Assembly (NCBI GenBank): GCA_007844125.1
Contig: CM017563.1
Coordinates: 24,490,394-24,554,393 of the forward strand
Direction of reading: 5' to 3'
Origin: Sinonovacula constricta
Lineage: Eukaryota > Mollusca > Bivalvia > Cardiida > Solecurtidae
DNA: 64,000 bases
Position 1 is the first letter of the stretch. Every line of letters starts with the position of its first letter. A model generated the notes under the pieces. It searched no databases. It had not been told where the DNA came from and saw only the letters and a list, made by a program, of their open reading frames with translations. Both the position numbers and the translations under genes were made by a program. Positions 25,530 to 34,799 of the stretch are shown here, piece by piece.

Positions 25530-26065
25530 TATTTCATCCATCAGTGACGCAAGAACATGTCTCATTGTGTATTTCTATCTACCGTGATAAAAGAGCATGT
25601 TTCAGTTTGTAGTTTTTTATGTGTATTTCGTCCCTCCTTAATAAAAGAACATGCTTCAGTTTGAAGTTATTTTATGTGTATTCCTTCCCTCAGTTATGCA
25701 AGGACATGTCTCAGAATGGAGTTATTTTATTCCTCAGTTATACAAGAACATGTCTCAAAATGGAGTTATTTTATTCCTCAGTTATACAAGAACATGTCTC
25801 AAAATGGAGTTATTTTATCCCTCAGTTATACACGAACATGTCTCAAAATGGAGTTATTTTATCATTCAGTTATACACGAACATGTCTCAATATGGTGTTA
25901 CTTTATATGTATTCCTTCTCTCAGTGATGCAATAACATATATCATTTTGTAGTCATTTTATGTGAATTTCTTCCCTCAGTAATGAAATAATATTTTTTCA
26001 GTTTGTTGTCATTTTGTATGATTTCCTCCCTCAGTGATGAAAGAACATGTCTTGGATTGTAGTTA
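25530..26065. repeat. Intronic minisatellite (about 44-55-bp units) resembling the exon end
   Basis: Units of the form AGTTATACAAGAACATGTCTC followed by AAAATGGAGTTATTTTAT... repeat with a 44-base period between about 25693 and 25912. Longer variants lie on both sides. Each unit carries a stretch close to the last 20 coding bases of the preceding exon (GTGACGGAAGAACGTGTCT). Confidence 0.85.
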
Positions 26066-26220
26066 TTCTTTGTTTCCTCAATTTTGCTGTATGGAAATAT
26101 AACCTTCATATTCAGACAACCAACTTTAAAAAAAAACTTTATAAAGATTAATATTTTGTTAAGCACACTATGACAGTGGTGGATCCATAAATATATCTAA
26201 TATATACATAAACATATATA

Positions 26221-26710
26221 CACACACCTACACACACACACACACACGCACACACACACACACACACATACTTGTACATAGGACCCTTTGAGGACCATGA
26301 CAAATACCAGCTTTTCGAGGACCCTATCTAAACGTGGTCAGAGAAGATTGAAACAAAATTTAGTAGTATTTATTTCTGAAGGTAACAGTCCACACTATTG
26401 AAATTTTGCTTACACTTGATAGATCAGTAGAAAAACCGAATGAGGACCTGTCTACTTTATATATACTTCTGAGGACTCCAAACCGAGGACCTTCATTTGC
26501 ATATTGTACACAATATCGTACCACACCTTCGGCACGAGGACCACATTGAGTTGACGATAAGAGGACTAACACACATCCATTTAGCACAGTTTCACATCAA
26601 ACTTTCGTTGTGAGGTCTGCATCTAGTTATCATTAAGAGGACTTGCACACAAACATTTAACATAGTTTCAAACCAGACATTTGTCATGGGGTCTTCATTA
26701 TCAACTTAAA
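26221..26710. repeat. (CA)n followed by GAGGAC-rich sequence
   Basis: A (CA)n tract (26221-26270) is followed by CTTGTACATAGGACCCTTTG and then repeated GAGGACC or GAGGACT words at irregular spacing up to about 26645. A matching arrangement in inverted orientation ends the block at about 40025-40090. Confidence 0.7.
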
Positions 26711-27384
26711 CATGTTTTAAATGATATAATAAAGTCATGGGCATAAGCTTCTGTTTTTGTCTATAATATTTTTTCATTCAAGTTTTAACCTGTCTCATGC
26801 ATCCACCTGCCATGTGCAGCTAAATGAGGTCGCTCCCTCGAGTAGAACCTTAATGCATGTTTGAAGACAAGTATCACTAGGCAAGAAAATTTGTTGAGTT
26901 TTTCTTGGACAGTTGAGCTTACTAAATTTGTTTATGTGCCGAATTCAAAGTCAAAACTCAAACAAACCCGGAATGAGTAAATAAGTAATAAAATATTTAA
27001 TTACCTAACAGTGTTTGGAATCATTAAAGCATGGCTTAGTTTGTATTCTCCATGTGGTGAACGTTTGACTTACAAAGCAGACACAAATCAAATCCATGAC
27101 ATTTGTGTCAATCCTTTAAAGGTTTAAGTTACAGAGCTGACACAAATTGCTAATGGACAGACGGATGGACACCAGGGGTATAACATACTACGTCCCTTCG
27201 GGCGTATAAAAATTTTGAGTCTCAACTACTACAGTATACTTCAATATTTCTTTTCTTGTGCAATTAAAAACTAAACAGCATTGTTTTTGTCTTAAGAGAA
27301 CTTTAATTTCTAAATGTGTCATAAATTTGACAAGTACAATCACAATACAATAGTTTCTACACAATTAGCACAAGATAATATATA
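26711..27384. repeat. Dispersed repeat material in the intron
   Basis: No gene is seen. The 27140-27212 stretch (GGACAGACGGATGGACACC ... CCCTTCGGGCGTATAAAA) has the look of interspersed repeats common in bivalve genomes. That is recall only. Confidence 0.4.
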
Positions 27385-27622
27385 TTAACCCTTCACTCCA
27401 TATATATATGTGTGTGTTTGTGTTTAAACATGCAACCAGTGTAGATATAGATCAGCCGACACATCTGTGCCATCTGAATTTGCACTGGTAGCATCTTGGT
27501 CAGAAATAACCTAATGAATCTAAAAGCATACAGTATAATCCTGATCAGATGGCACGATTGTGCCAGCTGATCTGGATCTACACTGTTTAACCATGTGATA
27601 AAGTTATGGAGTAAAAGGTTAA
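27385..27622. mobile_element. 238-bp foldback MITE
   Basis: The left end, TTAACCCTTCACTCCATA ... CAGTGTAGATATAGATCAGC, is mirrored at the right end, where the reverse complement reads TTAACCTTTTACTCCATA ... CAGTGTAGATCCAGATCAGC. The arms are about 60 bases. Flanks are AT-rich and allow a TA target site. A partial relative lies at 29489-29645. Confidence 0.7.
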
Positions 27623-29488
27623 AATATAATGTAATCACCATTACACAAAGATGGGCAACTTGTGCATCACCTTAAAGATGGAAAAATAGTTACTTTTTGA
27701 TTATTGATCACTAATCCCTCACAACATTGACATACATGGCTTTTATTTTTTATTTGGTGTTAGCTATAATGTGTCAAACACAAGAATAAAATGCTAATAA
27801 TCTTTCAATTTTCCTATTAGATTTCTATTTCAATAGACACTTAAGTATTGTATTCAGAAAACAAGAGACATATAAACAGCATGCCTATAGTATTATCTGC
27901 GACTGGCAGAAAATTCAATGATTCATTTACTTCATACTAAGTTCAAACAGGATGGCCAATAGGGAACACAGAGGTCCCCGAGCCCATCTGATCACAAGGT
28001 GCTGAATACTGACCACATTAAGGGACAATATTTAAACTCTGGTCTAACAGAACTCTATTAAAACACTTCACACCATGTAAAAATGATTTCAAGATTTATC
28101 TACTCTTTCCAATGAACTGTCAAAAACTGTAACTGAAACAAAAGCTTTCACTGCACAGCATACTAGTATTCGCTTATTCAAAGAACTTGGCGTTGAAGAG
28201 GAGCATGTCTTCGAGGGTGTATTGTAAGCAGACATAAATTTTAAGTAAAACGGGATAATTAGGTAAAAATTTATGCCAGAGAAATTAAGACTTTGTAACA
28301 TCACTCCAGTATCTTAATTAATAGTTCTCCTTATTCTTTGAAAAATCGAGCCGAAAACAAGTGAAGGACAAAATTCCCTTGTAAACCTGTAAAGAACTAA
28401 AACAGTTCAGGCATGAAAATGCTTAGTCACAAAATCAGCTGAAAATGCCCAATCACCCCCCCCCCCCTCCCCGTCCCTTAAGAAAGTAAAAAGAAAACAT
28501 GTTTCCAAAGTATTTTACATCGAATCCATAGCATTTATTGCAGAACAGTTTTGAAAATATCAGATTAATTCAGCTGATCATCTGAACTGTTTAACTTAAA
28601 AAACAAGTGTAGGATTAAATGCCTAGGTAGAGACCTTCCAGTTTTCAAACTACTCTGCCAAAACAAGCAGCATCATTAAAACATGCTGCATGCCTCCAAG
28701 TAGAATGCAAATCAAGATTTTTAAAAGGTTATTTATGTTAAAATAAATGCTTTTTCGGACAATGCCTAGCATACGTAACAATTAAATCACTACTGAAAAA
28801 ACAACTTTATTCAATTCTACTTTCATGTACCAGCAATTTTCTTAAGTAAATGCTAGAAATATCTTTATGATTATGAACAGATACCAGACATGATTGTAGA
28901 GGCTTTTGGTGTGTTTGAAGACGAGGTGTCCCTCTCCTGGGCCAAAAGTTTTAATCATTTGCCATGTACATTACTTTATAATGATTAGTTTTACTGCCAT
29001 AAAAGTTCATGGATTTGGTGTGATTTGGTGTGAAAACATGATTTAATTTATAAGATTTTAAAAATTACAAAATCACAATGTCTACCAGTTTACTTGGCCT
29101 GACAAGGCAAATTTATAGAAGGATAATATTTTGAATCTGATTTGGTCCTAAACAAAAGGGCCAAATGGCCCTATCGCTCACCAGATTCTTGGATTCATGA
29201 AATGAAAGGTTGAAAAAAATTCAAGAAAATAGCAAATACACAGCTGACTTTGCAACAATTTAAAGAACGGGCCTTATAGCATCACACAAAGATATGTTTT
29301 AACATTTCATGAGATGACGATTCTACATCATTTGCTGGGGTATTATAGCATTTCATACTGTCAAACTTGTGTTTAATTCCAAGAAGCGTTTAGTCTTCAA
29401 CCAATTACATTAATGCAAATAATCTGTTTTCTTTCGTGGTAGTAGTTTGGTTGAAATTAATAGTATATACCTTTTCCTACAAAAATGT
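27623..29488. other. Intron and repeat-derived sequence, no exon seen
   Basis: AT-rich, with a C-run at about 28457. Phrases such as GGGCCAAATGGCCCTATCGC near 29160 resemble interspersed repeats that recur at 36480, 32650 and 38820. No coding sequence is supported on either strand. Confidence 0.45.
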
Positions 29489-29645
29489 TTAACCCTTTCC
29501 TCCATATATATACCTTTATTGCGTGGACAAACAGTGTAGATTCAGATCAGCCAGCATACCCCTACCGTGCTAACAAAATCTACAGTGTTTGCTTATTTAT
29601 TTGTTCAGTTACTTCTGACTAAAATGCGACCAGTGCAGATCCTAA
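29489..29645. mobile_element. Partial or rearranged MITE related to 27385-27622
   Basis: Starts TTAACCCTTTCCTCCATATA and contains ACAGTGTAGATTCAGATCAG, as in the 238-bp element. Further on, GCGACCAGTGCAGATCC resembles its arm. It overlaps the last codons of the antisense zinc-finger exon. Confidence 0.5.
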
Positions 29646-30189
29646 ACAAACTCTTAAATTGTGGGCACAGTCACCTTGATTAGTAATGTTTTTCCACGCC
29701 TGTTTTCTTTTTTTAGAACTTATGTCATAAGCTAATGCAATTTGGACTGCCAGTTCTGTTTTATGCATGGCCTCAAAGTGTCTAGGAAGCTTTCCAGGAT
29801 ACACTTTCCCACAGTAAACACACTCATGTTTTTTGTACCACTTTCTTGTTCCATCTTTGTTTTTTTTACTTACAGCAACATACATTACTTTGTTACTTAA
29901 ATTGTTAGTTTCCTGCACTGTGTCAGTTTGGTTTTCCACAAGGTTACTATGAACAGGGTCTATTTCTGGAAAGCTATTATCACCTCCCTGATACTGAACT
30001 ATTTCAGACAAATTACTGTCACTGTCCTGCTCCTGAACTATTTCGGACACATTATCAACATCTGTATCAACATCTCCAATATCTTCATCGTCGGACATAC
30101 TGTCTGGAATATAGTCACTATCTTGATCATTTTCATCTGTCATGTCTTCATGAGATGTACCGTCTTCCTGGTCATCACAGGTCTGATAA
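29619..30189 (-). CDS. Antisense gene, last exon: acidic region plus C2H2 zinc finger
   Basis: The minus-strand acceptor CTTTACTTGCAG precedes the exon. The sequence begins YQTCDDQEDGTSHED and passes through an Asp/Glu/Ser-rich segment (DSDYIPDSMSDDEDIGD) of roughly 90 residues. It then reaches CVYCGKVYPGKLPRHFEAMH, a C2H2 zinc finger. KKRKQAWKNITNQGDCAHN follows, and a TAG stop comes nine codons later. I recall a family of invertebrate and fish proteins with SET domain, acidic linker, this C2H2 motif and a GN..HN tail, followed by a tyrosine-recombinase-like region. Here the tail is cut where the frame enters MITE-like sequence. The exon needs a two-base carry-over, which the BRCT exon at 31191 supplies. 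Confidence 0.65.
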
Positions 30190-30304
30190 CTGCAAGTAAA
30201 GAAATAATGCAACTTTTATTAAAACTAAATGCTGTCAGAATAGGAATCTTCTAGTGCATGGTGGGGTATGATCCCTCTACTTTAATAATAAATAACTTCA
30301 TCTC

Positions 30305-30535
30305 CTAATATTTTGGTCCTCACTTTGTTAACACAAACTCATTCCCTTTATCTGAAATCTTAAGTAAATATGAGGACTCAGGCATAATTTTTCAATTATT
30401 CGCATTAGGACTAACAATTTTTTAGTCCTCACTTTGTTAACAAAAACTCATTTCATTTATCTGACATCTTAGGTAAATATGAGGACCCGGAATTAGGGCT
30501 AATTTTCAATCATTTGGATTAGGACGACAACAATT
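30305..30535. repeat. Tandem duplication of about 110 bp with GTCCTCACTTTGTTAAC
   Basis: Two adjacent copies (about 30310-30417 and 30421-30530) share GTCCTCACTTTGTTAACA and AGTAAATATGAGGAC-like sequence. Both carry the GTCCT/AGGAC words typical of this intron block. Confidence 0.75.
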
Positions 30536-30939
30536 ATACCATTAGGAGGAACCAAAACTATGATCATTTCTGGTTGTTGGAAAATATCATAAAACTGGTC
30601 ATGTGACTTTTTTAGCTCTTGAAGCGATTTTGTTTTGTTTTGTTAAACTCCAACAAAATTGAGATGTAACAAGACTTGATTCAAAGTAATTATTTACAAC
30701 ACACGTTAAGGGAAACCTTAATCAAAATAAGTAAACAGACAGTGTAATACTTTATTATTTTATATGAAGCTTAAAGTCACAACCTTATCATATCAAAAAT
30801 CATTTTGAAAAGCAAGTAGTTTGATTGGAGTTAATGGAAGATGCCTTATTGTAGAATATAAATGTGAAATATAAAATATTATGGGCAATTAGAAAAAAGC
30901 CTTTATTAACCTAGGTATTACAATCAAATATAACATGGG

Positions 30940-31015
30940 AATGCTGAGCACATGTTCGAACCCACAATCTCCTAATTGGAAGGTCAGCATTTTACTACTG
31001 AGCTATTAAAGCACA
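30940..31015 (-). mobile_element. tRNA-like SINE head
   Basis: The minus strand reads TAATAGCTCAGTAGTAAAAT (A-box-like) and TGTGGGTTCGAACATG (B-box). The body is short and ends in a T-rich tail. Probably a tRNA-derived SINE or pseudo-tRNA; stems are imperfect. Confidence 0.5.
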
Positions 31016-31190
31016 ATTAAAAACATAGGAAAGGTGTGTATTCTAAGTGTTTTAGTTCACTTCTAACAGTTATATTGCTATATATCTGGTTCATTTAGAT
31101 CTCGGGTCTGTTCATATTTGTATTAATATATTAACTAGTGTGGCTTTTATGTGCTACAAATCCTTAAAAAATTTGTTTTGGTTGTATTAC

Positions 31191-31284
31191 CTCAAATCGC
31201 AATTCATGTACTCATCTATGTCCTTGCATTCAAATAAACTGAGAGAATCAAGGAGCCACTGTCTGTCCAAAGTGTTATTATCTC
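31191..31284 (-). CDS. Antisense gene: second BRCT repeat, C-terminal exon
   Basis: The minus acceptor CTTTCCAG and donor GAG|GTAATAC bound 94 bases. The product contains LDRQWLLDSLSLFECKDIDE followed by YMNCDL. This corresponds to the end of the second BRCT repeat of BRCA1-type proteins: the conserved Trp, then D-S, then a helix and a Cys-x-[ED]-[IL]-D motif. If the donor is not used, the frame meets TAA at 31189-31187. That would be a natural C-terminus close to where BRCA1 proteins end. If it is used, the exon joins in phase to the zinc-finger exon. Confidence 0.7.
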
Positions 31285-31339
31285 CTGGAAAGAAAATTGG
31301 TAATGACATTTTAGCAAGATGGAAATGATGGCCTATGAA

Positions 31340-31690
31340 AAAAGAGAGAACAAGAGCTGTCAGAGACAGCACATTTGACTGTTCGCAGTGCTTTATATTG
31401 AAGTCAATGTAATATATCAATCTTCTATTTGAAAAAAGGTTAAAATTCTACAAACAAATTGCATGAGTTGCTTTCTCTTGTTTAAATACTGGGTTGTAGT
31501 AGTCATGGTCAAATCTAGTAAGGTAGACTGAAAGTCTTGTAAGAATAGATATTGTGTCCTTAATATGAAAGAAACCTACATGTATTCAATAATAACAAAG
31601 TTATGCCCAATGTTAATGTTTCTGACAAATGGACAGATGGAAGGACAGGTCAAAACAACATGCCGCCTATCTTTTATCCAGGGCTAAAGA
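31340..31690. repeat. Interspersed repeat fragment in the antisense gene's intron
   Basis: AACAAGAGCTGTCAGAGACA and, downstream, GACAAATGGACAGATGGAAG have the style of interspersed repeats I associate with bivalve genomes. No coding frame is supported. Confidence 0.4.
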
Positions 31691-31701
31691 GAGAAACAAA
31701 C

Positions 31702-31782
31702 CTTTTTCATCCAAGGAGACTGTTAGTGTGTCTTCTGCACCAAGCTGTCCTCCCAAAGAAAGTAAAATTTCTTCAGCTTCCT
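31702..31782 (-). CDS. Antisense gene: second BRCT repeat, middle exon
   Basis: The acceptor TTTCCAG and donor AAAG|GTTTGT bound 81 bases, phase 1-1. The product is EEAEEILLSLGGQLGAEDTL then TVSLDEKG. It joins in frame to both neighbouring exons. Similarity to a BRCT core is weak on its own; the call rests on position between clear BRCT exons. Confidence 0.55.
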
Positions 31783-31923
31783 CTGGAAACATGAATAAAG
31801 CCAATTAACAGAATATGACTAATTTTAATCTTTTTTTGTTCTAAAATAATATTCATTGTATTAAATAATAATCAATGTTTAAGAAATAGCTATCAACAGA
31901 ATTGATTTATAGCCCCATCTTAC

Positions 31924-31999
31924 CATTTGTCTCGATCACTTGAATAACAGCATTCCATGTACCACTGACCTCTGTGGTAATCATTTGTTTTAAATTATT
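31924..31999 (-). CDS. Antisense gene: exon between the BRCT repeats
   Basis: The donor AAATG|GTAAGA is clear. Two acceptors are possible. With ATTTCAG (exon start 31999) the exon reads NNLKQMITTEVSGTWNAV, but joining it to the previous exon creates a stop. With ACCACAG (start 31971) it reads EVSGTWNAVIQVIETN and stays in frame. The second is preferred on phase, although its pyrimidine tract is poor. The mismatch may also be a sign of decay. Confidence 0.45.
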
Positions 32000-32260
32000 C
32001 TGAAATTAATTTGCATGAGTGAAAGTAACAGTCACCGATAATTGACTCCTATATACTGCCTTCTTCCAAACAATTCCCACAAGCAACATTAACCTATTGC
32101 ACTCTGACATTGACCTTGGAATTATGCACCCTCAGAATGAAAGGATAACTTACTCCATGAGACCAATCAACTAACAACAACAGAAGATCATAAGGAGTAA
32201 GGGCAAAGTTACTGAGATTTTTTGTGTGTGACATACTGATAAATTAAAGTAAAAAATTAC

Positions 32261-32393
32261 CCTTCTTGAAGCATTTAATTTCTTTTGTAAATCCCAGTTT
32301 TATACCTTGAAAAATATCCTTATTAGAAATCCTCGACCGTTTTGGTCCAGAGCTCCTTGGAAAGTCCACATCACCTTGAATTTCATACTCCTC
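32261..32393 (-). CDS. Antisense gene: end of BRCT 1, linker and start of BRCT 2
   Basis: The acceptor TTTCCAG precedes EEYEIQGDVDFPRSSGPKRS and RISNKDIFQGIKLGFT. The EEYEIQGDV segment and the GPKRSRISNKDIF linker correspond closely to BRCA1's E-x-R-G-D-V and G-P-K-R-A-R...IF linker between its two BRCT repeats. Two donors are possible, after CAAG (exon end 32306) or after AAGAAGG (exon end 32261). Both leave one base. Confidence 0.75.
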
Positions 32394-32569
32394 CTGGAAA
32401 CAGAACAATGTATATTGCAGACAAAACTACTGAAATTACCTTGCTATAATTAAGCAAACAAAGCTAGAATTTATGCCCAAATACTATTTCTGGATTCCCG
32501 TTTACAAAAATGATAGCTTTTTAAATGGACATACTACAGATATAAATACAGGAAAGTGCAACTAGAGGT

Positions 32570-32840
32570 GCCTTCACGATTCAGTGAACAACTAGAATGT
32601 GTCCTCGGACACTGATGCCCGCACTGCTGCAACAAAATTTGTAATAACAAAGGGCCATAACTCTGGTAGAAATGGTCGCAGGAAAAAATCCTTTCATAAC
32701 GATCATCTGTGCAAGTTTGAAAGAAATCTGCCTTATAGTTTAGGAGGAGTTGATGCCACAAGTTTTGGAAACATACGTACGTACGGATGGATGAGTGCAA
32801 CTCCCTATGCCTCCCACTTTGTGGGGGCATAAAAATGTTG
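32570..32840. repeat. Interspersed repeat fragment
   Basis: Contains AACAAAGGGCCATAACTCTG and ends CACTTTGTGGGGGCATAAAA. Similar phrases recur at 36480-36730 and 38820-39340. It is a dispersed repeat, and the open frames here are artefacts. Confidence 0.5.
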
Positions 32841-33034
32841 TGGCTAGCAGTGCAAATGCTGCAGATGCAAGGACAGATGCACAGCTAGACAGATCTGGAA
32901 GACTGTCATTTTGTCACTAATTCTCTACTGCTCCAAGCGGGATATAAAATATTAATGTTTGAACATCAGTTAAACAGTGTCAAGTCTTCTAGTATTGTTT
33001 TCTAGGAAAGTCACAACTCAAGATTGACAACAGA

Positions 33035-33115
33035 CCACAATGCGAGGACATTTTCACACCAACAATGTGAGGACATTTTCAGACCAACAATGTGAGGACA
33101 TTTTGTAATCTTACA
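33035..33115. repeat. Three short GTGAGGACATTTT repeats
   Basis: The phrase ACAATGTGAGGACATTTT with small changes recurs three times at about 28-base spacing. It belongs to the GAGGAC word family of this intron. Confidence 0.8.
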
Positions 33116-33208
33116 TTCAGTGATGTGATGTAATATAACAACTATGTCAACAAGGTACAGACTTTATGAGGACCTGTGAAATCTACACATTCTTTTATTA
33201 AAAGTTAC

Positions 33209-33333
33209 CTCTGGTAGGTAGTACCCTGCTTCCAATGACTTTTTAACATATTCATGACCAAGGATCCAACAGTGATGAGCTATTCCCAGAATGTACTTCA
33301 TGGTTCGTTGGACAATACGACTACTTGTTTCCT
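33209..33333 (-). CDS. Antisense gene: core of BRCT repeat 1
   Basis: The acceptor TTTTTTTCAG and donor CAGAG|GTAACT bound 125 bases. The product is ETSSRIVQRTMKYILGIAHH then CWILGHEYVKKSLEAGYYLP. The R-T-[LM]-K-[YF]-x-L-G-I-A helix followed by W-[IV]-[LV] and a further helix is the BRCT core. It is strikingly similar to BRCA1 (RTLKY-LGIA) and, at CWIL..E.VK, to BARD1. The module is expected to bind phosphoserine peptides, but key binding residues were not checked. Phase joins to both neighbours are exact. Confidence 0.8.
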
Positions 33334-33394
33334 CTGAAAAAAATGGAATCTTTCAAACTTTTAAATGGAATGGTGAAATAAATCAATTCTCGAG

Positions 33395-33925
33395 AATAAC
33401 AAGAGCACCTCCTACCAGCACGAATGCTTGTCTGCAAGTGTTTGACATTAAGCAATAAGCAAATTAAAGTACAAAAAGGGCCTTCATTGTGACAAAATGC
33501 ACATTACAGTTAAGGTTTGTGCCCAACAGACTCTCCAAATGAAGGTAGTTTGCAAACTACAAACTATAAAGGCTATTGCTTTTTTAGTATTCAAGAAATT
33601 AACAAATTTTCTAACTACAAAAAGAACCATAATTCTAACAAAATGCAAGAAAGGGCTATGGTTCATGGTCTGTGTACTCTGCCGATGATGACAAACAAAT
33701 CTTGCAAACTTTCAAAGCAGACGCGCTTAGTTTTTTTAGACAATATGCAAATGAAAGTTATGATTCTTGTCCTACTAACTAACCTATTGATGCCCCCCAA
33801 AAATACTCAAAATTTTAAAGAATTATCTTTTATACATACTGACTTACTGAGGGCAAACATAGTCCCCTCTGGCCATACACCAGTAGCTTTCAAGGATAAA
33901 ATTTTCATAATTCAAGTGTTGTAAC
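33395..33925. repeat. Probable interspersed repeat in the antisense intron
   Basis: AACAAGAGCACCTCCTACCA, later GTGTTTGACATTAAGC and AAAGGGCTATGGTTCATGGT, are in the style of interspersed repeats. Open frames on both strands (33497-33688, 33517-33924) have no family resemblance and no splice context. Confidence 0.35.
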
Positions 33926-33946
33926 AAAATCACAACAACCGATTAC

Positions 33947-34034
33947 CTGTTTCCACGATTACATGTGTTGAATCATTGTCAAATACACGACTGTAACATC
34001 CCCCACATTTTTTCGTCAGTTGTACCAGTTGCTT
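33947..34034 (-). CDS. Antisense gene: BRCT repeat 1, beta-strand 1 to 3 region
   Basis: The acceptor GTTCCAG and donor ACAG|GTAATC bound 88 bases. The product is KQLVQLTKKCGGCYSRVFDN then DSTHVIVET. It has the helix-GG-turn-THVIV signature of BRCT repeats. Its last base completes a Glu codon with the next exon, giving THVIVETEETSSRIVQRT across the junction. Confidence 0.8.
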
Positions 34035-34336
34035 CTGGAACACAGAACATTATCAAGGATTTAAAAATACACAATCTTTTTTTAACAAAATCTATCCCAA
34101 AAAACACTATGACAAATGAATAAAAGACAGTTGAAAGAATTCAGTCTACTGATTCACTGATTGTGTAGTGTAACATTTAAATTATTTTTCTAATTTTCCC
34201 CCAAAAAATATATAATTTTTCTTAACAGCTGTATAAAAATTCCTAACTGAATACCACATTTAAATGTAAAAAGTTCAGAAAAGTAAATATATTCCATAAA
34301 ACATAGCTTTATTTCAACAGTGTACATAAAACATAC

Positions 34337-34392
34337 CTTTATTTTATCTTTTCCTGAGCAAATGAACTGAAACTTCGGTCTCCTTCCTTGAC
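34337..34392 (-). CDS. Antisense gene: start of BRCT repeat 1
   Basis: The acceptor AAATTACAG and donor AAAG|GTATGT bound 56 bases. The product is QGRRPKFQFICSGKDKIK, the first strand and start of helix 1 of a BRCT repeat. The exon needs one carried-over base, so a further upstream exon exists. The SET exon ending at 38557 ends in phase 0 and cannot be that direct partner. Confidence 0.7.
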
Positions 34393-34639
34393 CTGTAATT
34401 TAAAATTAAACACAGTGTGATAACTTCCAATTGTTAATTCTTAGAAGAAAATTAAATTTTTAAGATATAAAGGAATAAATAAAATTTGTACTGTTGCATG
34501 AAACTTTTGGTCTGAATTAAAATGTGGCAGACATGTCTGTCAGACTTATGGTCTACTACTTAGCTTGATAAAATATTGCCGGCGAGAAAATATGCCGTAA
34601 GGAAGGAATGATTGGAGGTCGGCAGAGTGAAATGTGGTG

Positions 34640-34730
34640 AACGTGGGGACCGGAAGTCGGGGAATTGTTAGTTTTGGCGCCAATGTCTGATTCGGATTTT
34701 GAAATTTTAGAAACACTGATGTATTAGTAT
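34640..34730 (+). promoter_or_regulatory. Promoter-like segment with ETS- and E2F-type motifs
   Basis: ACCGGAAGT (ETS-like) and TTTTGGCGCCAA (E2F-like, palindromic) occur within 30 bases in an otherwise AT-rich intron. They are followed by ATG with the frame MSDSDFEILETL. Orientation is uncertain: it could serve a plus-strand transcript, or the BRCT exons about 250 bases away on the minus strand, or both. Confidence 0.35.
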
Positions 34731-34799
34731 GAAATGAATTGTACAAAAAATATTTAAAATAACTTAACACGAGCTTGGCATGTCTCCCCCACTTCATGG

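Noticed and set aside
34546..34797. 83-codon minus-strand open frame
   Set aside because: No motif and no splice link to the BRCT exons; it overlaps the promoter-like island.
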